From the NCBI RefSeq assembly GCF_023822065.1, contig NZ_CP084930.1:310001-374000 (forward strand): a stretch of DNA of 64,000 bases. The letters run 5' to 3'. The position numbers and the translations under genes are program-made. Origin of the DNA: Sphingomonas morindae (lineage in GTDB: Bacteria > Pseudomonadota > Alphaproteobacteria > Sphingomonadales > Sphingomonadaceae). The notes beneath the pieces are model-generated. The model searched no databases. It saw nothing but the letters and a program-made list of their open reading frames with translations, and was not told the DNA's origin. Below are positions 1 through 7,544 of the stretch, one piece after another; the first letter of the stretch is position 1, and the number at the start of each line of letters is the position of its first letter.

Positions 1-43
1 TAGGCTTTGGGTAAGGCGATGCCGCCATTATGGCGCGGATCGA

Positions 44-487
44 GTGAGCGACTCTATGCCCCTGAACGCCCTGGTGCGCGTCGAGCGCGCGGAACGGTAT
101 GAACTGGACGGGCCGGGCACGGTCGCCGCGCCGCTGGAACTGCCGCGCCCCGTCACCGTCGTCAATATCTCGCGCTCGGGCTGCCTGTTGCGCGGCGCTT
201 CGGGGCTCGCGGCGGGCGCGGCGATCAGCGTCGGCATTCCCGGCATCGGCGCGCGCGCGGCGCACATCACGCGCCTCACCCCCGATGGCTATGGCTGCGC
301 CTTCGAGGCGCTGCTCTCCGCCGCCGAGGTCGAGCTGGCGATGAACAGCGTGCTCACCGCCGGCCATGCCCGACCGGAGGTGATCCGCTCGCTCAGGCGG
401 CTCAAGGCCGATCAGCTCGCCCGCGCCGAGGAGGACGCGCCGCCCCCCTCGCTCTGGGCGCGCCTGCGCCGCCGCTTCGGCCGCTGA
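44..487 (+). CDS. PilZ domain protein
   Basis: This is a small (147 aa) PilZ-fold protein, a family that often binds cyclic di-GMP. The N-terminal RVERAERYEL supplies the arginine-rich part of the motif, and NISRSGCLLRG about 30 residues later is the (D/N)xSxxG part, so ligand binding looks intact. The C-terminus is basic (RARLRRRFGR). The start used is GTG at 44; an ATG at 56 is equally possible and would remove four residues. The gene abuts the convergent transporter gene. Its effector target is not evident. Confidence 0.75.
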   Translation: MSDSMPLNALVRVERAERYELDGPGTVAAPLELPRPVTVVNISRSGCLLRGASGLAAGAAISVGIPGIGARAAHITRLTPDGYGCAFEALLSAAEVELAMNSVLTAGHARPEVIRSLRRLKADQLARAEEDAPPPSLWARLRRRFGR

Positions 488-1822
488 TCAGATCGGCGCG
501 AGCGCGGCCGTCTTGCTGTCGGCGAAGCGGTCCATGTCGAGCAGCCCCGCGCGCCGCGCCACGATCGTCGGCACCAGCGCCTGGCCTGCCACATTGACGG
601 CGGTACGCCCCATATCGAGGATCGGATCGATCGCGAGGAGCAGCCCGACCCCCTCGAGCGGCAGGCCCAGCGTCGACAGGGTGAGGGTGAGCATCACCGT
701 CGCGCCGGTCAGCCCGGCGGTGGCGGCCGAGCCGACCACCGCGACGAAGACGATCAGCCCATAATCCGCCAGATGCAGCGGCACGCCGAAGAATTGCGCG
801 ACGAAGATGGCGGAGACGGCGGGATAGATGGCGGCGCAGCCATCCATCTTGGTGGTGGCGCCCAGCGGCACGGCGAAGGCCGCATAGGCGCGCGGCACGC
901 CGAGCCGCTCGACCACCGTCTCGGTGACGGGCAGCGCCCCCACCGAGGAGCGCGATACGAAGCCGAGCTGGATGGCGGGCCAGGCGGTGGCGAAGAAGCG
1001 CAGCGGGTTGAGCCCGTTGAGCGCGAGCAGCAGCGGGTAGACACAGAGCAGCACCAGCGCGAGGCCGAGATAGATGGCGCCGGCGAAGGCGCCCAGCGCC
1101 GACAGCGCCTCCCAGCCATAGCGCACCACCGCGTCGCCGATCAGCGCGGCGGTGCCGATCGGCGTGAGCGCCAGCACCCAGCGCAGCAGCCGCCGGAAAA
1201 TGGCGAGCGCGGAGGCGTTGAAGGCGAGGAAGGGCGCGCCCGGCTCGCCCACCCGCACCGCCGCCGCGCCGATCGCGATCGCCGCGACGATGATCTGGAG
1301 GACGTTGAACGAGAGCGCGGTGCTCGCCTCGCCATTGGCGAGGCTGGTCGAGGCGGTGAGGCCCAGCATGTTCGCCGGCACCAGCCCTTTGAGGAAATCG
1401 AGCCAGGCGCCGGTGGTGGAGGGAGCGTGCAGCGCCGCCGCATCCACCCCGGCATGGAGCCCGGGCTGGATGAGCAGGCCGAGCGCGATGCCGATCGAGA
1501 CGGCGATGAGCGCCGTCAGCGCGAACCAGCCCAGCGTGTGCGCCACCAGCCGCGCCGCATTCTCCAGATCGCGCAGCGCCGCGATCGACGCGACGATCGC
1601 GGTAAACACCAGCGGCGGCACCAGCGCCTTGAGCAGCTGGACGAAGATCTGGCCGATCAGATGCAGCCATTCGCCCGACGCGCCGCTCAGCCGCACCGCC
1701 AGACCCAGCGCGAGCCCGGCCGCCATGCCGAGCAGCACCTGCGTTCCGAACCCGATCCGCGGCGCGCGCGCCCGCGTCCGAAGCTCCGTCCCTGTCCCGT
1801 TCGCCGCCATGCGTTCCGCCAT
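488..1822 (-). CDS. Dicarboxylate/amino acid:cation symporter (DAACS family)
   Basis: This is a polytopic inner-membrane secondary transporter of 444 aa with the hydrophobic pattern of the GltP/DctA family. Family signatures are visible: SRSSVGALPVT (serine-rich re-entrant loop), PLGATTKMDG, and the C-terminal substrate-site helix IDPILDMGRTAVNVAGQA. Glutamate/aspartate carriers usually have Asp where this protein has Gln in NVAGQA, so the substrate may not be an amino acid; that is inference. ATG 1810 is an alternative start with a GGCGGA upstream. It is monocistronic. Confidence 0.8.
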   Translation of the reverse strand: MAERMAANGTGTELRTRARAPRIGFGTQVLLGMAAGLALGLAVRLSGASGEWLHLIGQIFVQLLKALVPPLVFTAIVASIAALRDLENAARLVAHTLGWFALTALIAVSIGIALGLLIQPGLHAGVDAAALHAPSTTGAWLDFLKGLVPANMLGLTASTSLANGEASTALSFNVLQIIVAAIAIGAAAVRVGEPGAPFLAFNASALAIFRRLLRWVLALTPIGTAALIGDAVVRYGWEALSALGAFAGAIYLGLALVLLCVYPLLLALNGLNPLRFFATAWPAIQLGFVSRSSVGALPVTETVVERLGVPRAYAAFAVPLGATTKMDGCAAIYPAVSAIFVAQFFGVPLHLADYGLIVFVAVVGSAATAGLTGATVMLTLTLSTLGLPLEGVGLLLAIDPILDMGRTAVNVAGQALVPTIVARRAGLLDMDRFADSKTAALAPI

Positions 1823-1996
1823 CCCTGGTCCAGCACATCAAGATAGCGAGCCGGGTCCGGCCGAAAACAGAGAAAAGCTTGGGCTGCCCCAGCCCGGGCT
1901 TGGCACGCTTCGGGACAGAGGCGGTTCAGAACGCCTCTTCTCCCTCCGCAAACGCCGATGCTTCAAGCGGCCCGCACTCTCGGGCATCAGCATGCT

Positions 1997-2506
1997 GTGA
2001 ACACGAATCGGACCGACCGGCTGACCGAACGCCAGAAGCAGTGCCTCCGGCTGCTCTACGCCCATTACAAGCCGGGCGAGATCGCCACGCGGCTCGGCAT
2101 CTCCACCGATCGCGTCAACCAGCTGCTCAAGGCGGCACGCGAGCGGCTGGAGGTGAGCCGCAGCATCGACGCCGCGCGCATCCTCCACGAGGCGGAAGCG
2201 GACCCCTCCCACATTATGGGGGCCCAGCCTGTGGGAGTGGCGGCCCCGCCCCGCCGGGACGAGGACAGCACCGTCTTCGCCGAGCCGGCGGGGCGACAGG
2301 CGGACATCGCCCTGCGCGAGGAGCATGCGCCCTATCAGGCGCTGTCCGCGCCGCGATCGTCCGAGCTGCCGCTGCCCGTGCCGACCCGGCGGAGGCCGTT
2401 CAACGAGCTGATCTGGTATCAGCGCGCCGCCTGGGGCCTGGCCATCGCGCTGGGTGCCACCGTGCTCGCCGGGGCGATGGTCAGCCTCCAGAACGCCATC
2501 CACTAA
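1997..2506 (+). CDS. LuxR-type HTH protein with C-terminal membrane anchor
   Basis: A GerE/LuxR-type helix-turn-helix lies at the N-terminus (LTERQKQCLRLL, then GEIATRLGISTDRVNQLLKAARERL). A Pro-rich linker and one C-terminal transmembrane segment (AIALGATVLAGAMVSL) follow. There is no receiver or autoinducer domain, so the DNA-binding domain is probably tethered to the inner membrane. GTG at 1997 directly precedes the conserved region; an in-frame ATG at 1958 would add a poorly conserved extension. The protein at 6579 has the same HTH-linker-membrane layout. Target genes are unknown. Confidence 0.65.
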   Translation: MNTNRTDRLTERQKQCLRLLYAHYKPGEIATRLGISTDRVNQLLKAARERLEVSRSIDAARILHEAEADPSHIMGAQPVGVAAPPRRDEDSTVFAEPAGRQADIALREEHAPYQALSAPRSSELPLPVPTRRRPFNELIWYQRAAWGLAIALGATVLAGAMVSLQNAIH

Positions 2507-2544
2507 CACGCCGCCCCGGTCGCCGGAGGCGGTCGGGAGGCACT

Positions 2545-2910
2545 ATGTCGGACCTTGAACAGATCGCTTTTGTCGTCGGCGCGGATCTCGGCGCGATCGA
2601 GCATGCCCATCTTTCGCAGGTGGAAGAGAGCGTCGCGCTCATCTCCAACATCCTCGCCGCCGGCAAGTCGCTCAAGGTGCCGTTCGCGACCCAGCAGAAG
2701 ATCCTCTCGCCCGCGCTCGCGGCGATCGCCAAATTGTCCGAGGTGGGCCATGGCTATGCCGAGACGCATCAGCATCTCTCGGCCTTTGTCCGCCGCCACG
2801 GCCTCGATCCGCGCGCCTTCGGCGAGAGCGATTCCGGCCCGCGCGCCGAGCATGGCGCCGCGCCCCTCCCCGTCGCCACCCGCGCCCGGAGCCAGGCACA
2901 GGCGGCTTGA
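2545..2910 (+). CDS. Hypothetical protein, 121 aa
   Basis: I do not recognise this family. It is a soluble, mostly helical protein; residues 1-95 look like a compact helical domain (MSDLEQIAFVVGADLG, then EESVALISNILAAGKSL and GYAETHQHLSAFVRRHGLDP). A short Ala/Pro-rich tail follows. The ATG at 2545 has a good GGGAGG five bases upstream. It lies 38 bp after the HTH-membrane gene and 31 bp before the next membrane protein, all on the same strand, so the three are probably co-transcribed. Confidence 0.6.
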   Translation: MSDLEQIAFVVGADLGAIEHAHLSQVEESVALISNILAAGKSLKVPFATQQKILSPALAAIAKLSEVGHGYAETHQHLSAFVRRHGLDPRAFGESDSGPRAEHGAAPLPVATRARSQAQAA

Positions 2911-2941
2911 TCGGAGGAACCGCCCGTGCTTTCGGTCGCGC

Positions 2942-3373
2942 ATGCCGCTTCCGCACCAGATCCTCTATGTCGCAACGGTGATCGCGGTATGTGGATACAC
3001 GCTCTGGGCCGGCGGCTGGCCGGAACGCGCCGGTCTGGCGATCGTCGTGGCGGCGTCGCTGGCGAGCTTCGTGGCGGCGGAGTTCCGCGCGACGGCCTGG
3101 TATTCGGTGATGCCGATCACCTTCCTGATCGATCTGGCGACCTGCGCGACCTTCTTCGTGCTGATGGTGCGCAGCGACAGGTTCTGGCCGATCTGGAGCT
3201 TCGGCTTCTGCGTGGCGATGGTGATGGCGCACCTCACCCGGATGCTGCGCACCGTGCTTCCGGCCTGGAGCTATTACCACACGACGGGCCTCTGGGCCTA
3301 TCCGGTGATGGCGTCGATCCTCTTGGGGGCGCTGAGCCGCCAGCGCCGGCGGCGCTCGACCAGGCGCATCTGA
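2942..3373 (+). CDS. Small integral membrane protein, unknown function
   Basis: This 143 aa protein is almost entirely hydrophobic, with about four predicted transmembrane helices (around residues 5-22, 30-46, 55-73 and 84-100) and a strongly basic C-terminus (RQRRRRSTRRI). No enzymatic motif is visible. ATG 2942 is the only usable start in this frame, but the nearest Shine-Dalgarno (GGAGGA at 2913-2918) is about 23 bases away and better placed for an out-of-frame GTG at 2926. Translation initiation is therefore uncertain. It overlaps the start of the RadC-like frame. Confidence 0.55.
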   Translation: MPLPHQILYVATVIAVCGYTLWAGGWPERAGLAIVVAASLASFVAAEFRATAWYSVMPITFLIDLATCATFFVLMVRSDRFWPIWSFGFCVAMVMAHLTRMLRTVLPAWSYYHTTGLWAYPVMASILLGALSRQRRRRSTRRI

Positions 3374-3948
3374 CGCAGCTGCTCGGCACGGCCGGGCTCG
3401 ACCGGCCGGCCGAGCGGGCCGCCGCCCTGCTCGCCGAGCTGGGCGGCCTCTCCGCCGTCGTCGCCAGTTCGGAGGAGCGGCTCGACACGATCGGCGGCCG
3501 CGGCGTCGGGCGCGCGCTGCGCGCGGCCTTCGCGCTGGTGCGGCGGCTCGCCGCGATCGAGCTGGACCGCCGGCCGATCATCGGAACCAGCGAGGCGCTG
3601 CTCGCCTATCTGCGCGTCGCGATCGGCCATGCGCAGCGCGAGGAGATGCGCGTCCTCTATCTCGACGCCGCCCACCGGCTGATCCGCGACGAGCCGACCA
3701 GCCGCGGCACGGTCGCCCGGCTCGCCATCTATCCGCGCGAGATCGTGCGGCGGGCGCTGGAACTCTCCGCCTCGGGGCTGATCCTGGCGCACAACCATCC
3801 CAGCGGCGATCCCACGCCGAGCGCGGCGGACGTCGCCGCTACGCGCGAGATCGTCCAGCTCGCCCGCAGCTTCGATATCGACGTGCACGATCATCTCGTC
3901 GTGGCCCGCACCGGCCATGCGAGCATGCGCGCGCTCAAGCTGATCTGA
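3370..3948 (+). CDS. RadC-like JAB/MPN domain protein
   Basis: This is a RadC-family protein: a helix-hairpin-helix-like region (DTIGGRGVGRALRAA) followed by an MPN/JAMM domain with the metal motif HNHPSGDPTPSAAD. E. coli RadC was once called a repair protein, but its biochemical role is unsettled. Homology runs from about 3370 with no ATG, GTG or TTG in frame until GTG 3538, which would delete the HhH part. CTG 3370 overlaps the upstream stop (CTGA) and is my best guess. The ORF is also open back to GTG 2926, but that part is a shadow of the membrane protein. Confidence 0.65.
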   Translation: MTQLLGTAGLDRPAERAAALLAELGGLSAVVASSEERLDTIGGRGVGRALRAAFALVRRLAAIELDRRPIIGTSEALLAYLRVAIGHAQREEMRVLYLDAAHRLIRDEPTSRGTVARLAIYPREIVRRALELSASGLILAHNHPSGDPTPSAADVAATREIVQLARSFDIDVHDHLVVARTGHASMRALKLI

Positions 3949-3953
3949 GCGCG

Positions 3954-4355
3954 ATGGAGGCCCATGCCATCGCCGAAACGCTGCTGCGCGCCCGCCGCGG
4001 CCTCGCCCGGCTGCTGACGGTATCGCTCGCGGCCGATCCCGCGCTGTCGATCCTGCTCGATCTGCTGGTCGCCGAGCGGCAACGGCGCGATGTCAGCGTA
4101 AGCAGCGCCTGCATCATCTCGGGCGTGCCGCCCACCACCGCGATGCGGCTGATCCAGAGGCTGGTGCAGACCGGCGCGGTGGCGCGCGTGCCGCATCCGC
4201 ATGACGGGCGCAGCACGCTGTTGCTGCTCACGCCCTCGGCGCGGACCCAACTGGTGGAGTGGCTGGAACGGCTCGACACCGCCCTCGCCAGCGCGCCCGC
4301 CCCGCCACGCCTCCCCGCACCCGCGCCGATCGCGACGAACCGGGTGCGCGCCTAA
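3954..4355 (+). CDS. MarR-like winged-helix DNA-binding protein
   Basis: This 133 aa protein has a winged-helix layout: helices around VSVSSACIISGVPPTTAMR and LIQRLVQTGAVARV, then the wing HPHDGRSTLLLLT. That wing pattern (basic, Asp-Gly-Arg, then a beta strand) is typical of MarR-type regulators. The C-terminus is Ala/Pro-rich and probably disordered. It starts 6 bp after the RadC-like gene. It resembles the sphingomonad group annotated as winged-helix DNA-binding proteins; ligand and operator are unknown. Confidence 0.6.
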   Translation: MEAHAIAETLLRARRGLARLLTVSLAADPALSILLDLLVAERQRRDVSVSSACIISGVPPTTAMRLIQRLVQTGAVARVPHPHDGRSTLLLLTPSARTQLVEWLERLDTALASAPAPPRLPAPAPIATNRVRA

Positions 4356-4399
4356 TCGGCCCCGGGGAGCGGCGGGGACGGATAGGCGGGATCAGAAAA

Positions 4400-4489
<90 letters not shown>

Positions 4490-4579
4490 GCTCGAGAAAC
4501 GCTGGCGGGGCGAAGCCCTGCCATGGCCGTGAGGCGGCGCTCCTAGCGTCCTCGCGCGGCTTTGCCAAGCGGGTCGTGC

Positions 4580-4607
4580 TTGCCAGCCGCATAAATGCAC
4601 CTAGATT
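4580..4607 (+). promoter_or_regulatory. Candidate hspQ promoter (leaderless)
   Basis: The boxes are TTGCCA, a 16-base spacer, then TAGATT. Only six bases separate the -10 box from the hspQ ATG, so transcription should start at or next to the A of the start codon. No Shine-Dalgarno precedes the gene, which agrees with leaderless initiation. Confidence 0.45.
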
Positions 4608-4613
4608 GTCGCC

Positions 4614-5006
4614 ATGGACAAGTTCGCCGCCACCGGCACCGCCCGGCCCGATCAGCCGCCCGTCTTCCTGACCGCGCCGGAGGTGGTGCATGCGCGCTTC
4701 TCGGTGGGCGATGTGGTGCGGCATCGCCTGCTCGATTTCCGCGGCGTCATCTTCGACATCGATCCCGTCTTCGCCAACACCGAGGAATGGTATCAGGCGA
4801 TCCCCGAGGAGATCCGCCCCGCCAAGGAACAGCCCTTCTACCATCTGCTCGCCGAGAATGCGGAGAGCAGCTATGTCGCCTATGTCAGCCAGCAGAATCT
4901 GGAATCCGACGCGAGCGACGAGCCGATCGAGCATCCCGCCATCGAGGGCCTGTTCGAAGCCTTTCGCGACGGCCGCTACCGGCTGCGGCGCGAACATCGG
5001 CATTGA
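4614..5006 (+). CDS. hspQ: Heat shock protein HspQ
   Basis: This is a YccV/HspQ-like protein of 130 aa. The core runs from ARFSVGDVVRHRLLDFRGVIFDIDPVF through NTEEWY and KEQPFYHLLAEN to SYVAYVSQQNLE, the hemimethylated-DNA-binding-like fold. In E. coli, HspQ is a small heat-shock protein that stimulates Lon proteolysis and influences DnaA stability; lon is present in this window at 27.4 kb. The N-terminus is about 25 residues longer than in enterobacteria. The gene stands alone between a tRNA and rplU. Confidence 0.85.
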   Translation: MDKFAATGTARPDQPPVFLTAPEVVHARFSVGDVVRHRLLDFRGVIFDIDPVFANTEEWYQAIPEEIRPAKEQPFYHLLAENAESSYVAYVSQQNLESDASDEPIEHPAIEGLFEAFRDGRYRLRREHRH

Positions 5007-5031
5007 CGCGCAAGGGCGGTCCACACCGGCG

Positions 5032-5060
5032 TTGACTCGCCCGCCCCTGCGCCTTATGGG
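5032..5060 (+). promoter_or_regulatory. Candidate rplU-rpmA promoter
   Basis: TTGACT, a 17-base spacer and TATGGG form a housekeeping-type promoter about 75 bases upstream of the rplU ATG. The leader left between it and the gene is long enough to carry regulation. Confidence 0.5.
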
Positions 5061-5135
5061 ACCGGCCTTCCGCGCGGAGCCGGGTGGTTACCGCCCTGCC
5101 GTCGCGTGGCCCGATCTAGATGTGAAGAGAGACCC

Positions 5136-5480
5136 ATGTTCGCTATCGTGCGCACGGGCGGCAAGCAGTACCGCGTCGCCGCCGGAGACAAGATCGTCGT
5201 CGAGAAGCTCGCCGGCGAGGCCGGTGAGACCGTGACGCTGGGCGACGTGCTGTTCGCCGGCGCCGATGGCGAGGCCAAGTCCACCGACGGCCTGTCGGTT
5301 TCGGCCCGCATCATCGCCCAGGCGCGCGGCGAGAAGGTGATCGTCTTCAAGAAGCGTCGCCGTCACAATTACCGCCGCCGCAACGGCCATCGCCAGTATC
5401 ACACGATCCTGGAGATCCTGTCGGTCGGCGACACCAGCAAGAAGGCCAAGGCCGAAACCGCCGCGACGGCGGACGCCTGA
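5136..5480 (+). CDS. rplU: 50S ribosomal protein L21
   Basis: This is L21 of the large subunit (114 aa). It shows the start [14 protein letters not shown] and the RNA-binding loop [18 protein letters not shown] near residues 68-86. The tail is Lys/Ala-rich ([13 protein letters not shown]). ATG 5136 is preceded by GAAGAGAGA; an in-frame ATG ten codons upstream lacks the conserved family start. It is followed 27 bp later by rpmA, the usual pairing. Confidence 0.97.
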   Translation: MFAIVRTGGKQYRVAAGDKIVVEKLAGEAGETVTLGDVLFAGADGEAKSTDGLSVSARIIAQARGEKVIVFKKRRRHNYRRRNGHRQYHTILEILSVGDTSKKAKAETAATADA

Positions 5481-5507
5481 TCGCCGCGAGAGCCAAGGAG
5501 TAGTCAC

Positions 5508-5777
5508 ATGGCACATAAGAAAGCAGGCGGCTCGTCGCGCAACGGTCGCGATTCGGCCGGTCGTCGCCTCGGCGTCAAGAAGTTCGGCGGCGAGGAAGTC
5601 GTCGGCGGCAACATCATCATCCGTCAGCGCGGCACCCGCGTCTATCCGGGCCGCAATGTCGGCATGGGCAAGGACCACACGCTGTTCGCGCTCGGCGAGG
5701 GCCGCGTGGTGTTCCACGAGGGCAAGCTCGGCCGCAAATACGTGTCCGTCGATCAGGTCGCGCTCGCGGCCGAATAA
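5508..5777 (+). CDS. rpmA: 50S ribosomal protein L27
   Basis: L27 (89 aa) sits near the peptidyl-transferase centre. The start [16 protein letters not shown] is the ungapped form, without the cleavable N-terminal extension found in Firmicutes. [21 protein letters not shown] is the family core. It has an AAGGAG Shine-Dalgarno and ends in front of a strong terminator, so rplU-rpmA is a two-gene unit. Confidence 0.98.
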   Translation: MAHKKAGGSSRNGRDSAGRRLGVKKFGGEEVVGGNIIIRQRGTRVYPGRNVGMGKDHTLFALGEGRVVFHEGKLGRKYVSVDQVALAAE

Positions 5778-5837
5778 CGGACCGGGCGGGGCGTCCGCAC
5801 CGGCGGATCGCGCCCCCGCATAGCTGCGGAACGATGA

Positions 5838-5870
5838 GGGAGATGGGGTGACCCGTCTCCCTTTCTTTTT
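5838..5870 (+). terminator. Rho-independent terminator after rpmA
   Basis: A 10-bp stem (GGGAGATGGG with CCCGTCTCCC, one T-G wobble) closes a GTGA tetraloop and is followed by TTTCTTTTT. Confidence 0.85.
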
Positions 5871-5956
5871 GTTTCTCCTCGAAAATATTCTGTCGCCGGC
5901 GCGTAACCAGATGTCCGTAGAGGCGTTGTCGCGGTGCGAGGAGAGGCAAGGAATTC

Positions 5957-6472
5957 ATGTTCGCACGAACCGACCGGCTGCTGCTGCGGCCCGGCTGGCG
6001 CGAGGACGCGCCGGCCCTGTATGAAGCGATCGCCGACGCCGCGATCATCGACAAGCTCCCCGGTGCGCCCTGGCCCTTCCGCCCCGAAGATGCGGAAGCC
6101 TGGCTGACGCGCGCGCCCGAAAACGGCAAGCTGCCCGAACTGCTCATCTATGTGCGCACGCTCGGGCGGCCCCGCCTGGTCGGCGGCATCGCGCTCCGGC
6201 GCCATGGGGTCGATGGCGCCGAGCTTGACTATTGGATCGCCCGCTCCTGCTGGGGCCTCGGCTTCGCCACCGAGGCCGGCCGCGCCGTGGTCGCCATGGC
6301 GCGCGACGGGCTGCGGCTGCGCACGCTGCGCTCGGGCCATTTCACCGACAATCCCGCCTCGGGCCGCGTGCTCGCCAAGCTCGGCTTCACGCCGACGGGC
6401 GAGATCGAGAAGCGCTTCAGCGCGGTGCGCGGCCAGGATGTGGATTGCGTGATGTACGCGCACGCCGCCTGA
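5957..6472 (+). CDS. GNAT family acetyltransferase (RimJ/RimL type)
   Basis: This is a 171 aa GNAT acyl-CoA transferase. It begins FARTDRLLLRPGWREDAPALYEA like ribosomal N-acetyltransferases. Other family features are ELDYWIARSCWGLGFATEAGRAVV (acetyl-CoA loop region) and TDNPASGRVLAKLGFTPTGE. The substrate is unknown: a protein N-terminus or a small amine are both possible. It has its own AGGCAAGGA ribosome site and follows the rpmA terminator, so it is transcribed separately. Confidence 0.8.
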   Translation: MFARTDRLLLRPGWREDAPALYEAIADAAIIDKLPGAPWPFRPEDAEAWLTRAPENGKLPELLIYVRTLGRPRLVGGIALRRHGVDGAELDYWIARSCWGLGFATEAGRAVVAMARDGLRLRTLRSGHFTDNPASGRVLAKLGFTPTGEIEKRFSAVRGQDVDCVMYAHAA

Positions 6473-6532
6473 GCCCCGCCGCTTCTCCCTTCACGGGCCG
6501 ATCCGCGCCGCCATGCGGGCCTGACTACATGT

Positions 6533-6563
6533 TTTTGGGGGTGGTTGATGCCGCGCCCCAAAA
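6533..6563. repeat. Inverted repeat upstream of the HTH-DUF4019 gene
   Basis: TTTTGGGG and CCCCAAAA form perfect 8-bp arms separated by 15 bases, ending 15 bases before the next start codon. No T-run follows on the + strand. It could be an operator for the adjacent regulator or a weak terminator of the GNAT gene. Confidence 0.4.
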
Positions 6564-6578
6564 CTAGTCCTGAGCCGC

Positions 6579-7328
6579 ATGACGACCCGGGCGACACAGG
6601 GCATCGAGGCGCTGACCGAGCGTGAGAAGCAGACGCTGCGCCTGATCGCGCGCGGACACGACGCCAAGTCGGTCGCGCGCAGCCTCGATCTTTCCGTCCA
6701 CACCATCAACGAGCGGCTGCGCGAGGCGCGGCGCAAGCTGGCGGTTCCGAGCAGCCGGGAAGCGGCGCGCCTGCTCTTCGCTGCGGAAGAGCCTCCCCCC
6801 CAGAATCTTGGGGACAGCATAATCGGGGAAGCCCCGTCCCCGCCGAACGGGGCAGGCCATGGCCCGGCCGAGCGGATCTCCCATCCGCGTCGGATCGGAT
6901 CAGGAGGAATGGCCATGGCACTGATGCTGGGACTGCTGGCGCTCGTCGCGCTGCCGCAGATGGAAACGGGTACGGACAAGACGATGGCTGCGGGCGCGGC
7001 GAACGCCGCCGTCATCGCAACCGCGCGCCATTTCCTCGAACTGGGTGACCAGGGAGACTGGACTTCGAGCTACCGGATGACCGGGCGCAGCTTCCAGACG
7101 CTCAACACCGTCCAGAGCTGGACCATGGTGTCGCAAAAGGTGCGCACGCCGCTCGGGGCGGTGCGATCACGCGTGCTGCTGGGGGAGCAATCGCTCCCTG
7201 CCCCGCCCCATGGCTATGAGGTGGTCAAGTTCCGCACCCACTTCGCCAATCGGGCCGATGCGGTGGAGACGGTAACGCTGGAGCAAAACGAGAATGGCTG
7301 GACGATCCAGGGCGTGACGATCGGTTAG
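6579..7328 (+). CDS. LuxR-type HTH, transmembrane, DUF4019-like protein
   Basis: This 249 aa protein has three parts: a LuxR-type HTH at residues 8-62 (LTEREKQTLRLIARGHDAKSV, then VHTINERLREARRKL), a single transmembrane segment near residues 110-125 (MALMLGLLALVALPQ), and a C-terminal domain of about 110 residues resembling DUF4019 (FLELGDQGDWTSSYRMTG, then WTMVSQKVRTPLGAV). The topology predicts cytoplasmic DNA binding and a periplasmic sensing domain. It is the second such protein in the window (see 1997). Confidence 0.75.
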   Translation: MTTRATQGIEALTEREKQTLRLIARGHDAKSVARSLDLSVHTINERLREARRKLAVPSSREAARLLFAAEEPPPQNLGDSIIGEAPSPPNGAGHGPAERISHPRRIGSGGMAMALMLGLLALVALPQMETGTDKTMAAGAANAAVIATARHFLELGDQGDWTSSYRMTGRSFQTLNTVQSWTMVSQKVRTPLGAVRSRVLLGEQSLPAPPHGYEVVKFRTHFANRADAVETVTLEQNENGWTIQGVTIG

Positions 7329-7469
7329 TCGGCTGGCCGCCGGCGCCGCCCGGGCGGCACGCCGATGGCCTGCCGCCGCGCGTCGACGCGTCGGTCCCCG
7401 ACGCGCGCCCGAGGGGACTGGCGAAGGCAGCCGAAATCGCGTATGGCCGCGCCCTTCTCCATCGCCATG

Positions 7470-7504
7470 CCGGATGCGCCGGCATCCGGACACGCCGGAT
7501 GCCG
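7470..7504 (+). repeat. Triple CCGGATGC repeat with two alternative hairpins
   Basis: The motif CCGGATGC occurs at 7470-7477, inverted at 7482-7489, and again direct at 7495-7502. The middle copy can pair with the first (8 bp, loop GCCG) or with the last (10 bp, CGGCATCCGG with CCGGATGCCG, loop ACACG), not both. It ends 40 bases before the obg start codon. Confidence 0.6.
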
Positions 7505-7544
7505 GACGCGGGCGATGTCGCTTCGGGCCCTGGACCATATAGAC

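Noticed and set aside
7329-7544. Attachment site or mobile-element boundary suggested by the short repeats before obg.
   Set aside because: No integrase, no matching distant copy and no composition change; the repeats are better read as RNA hairpins.
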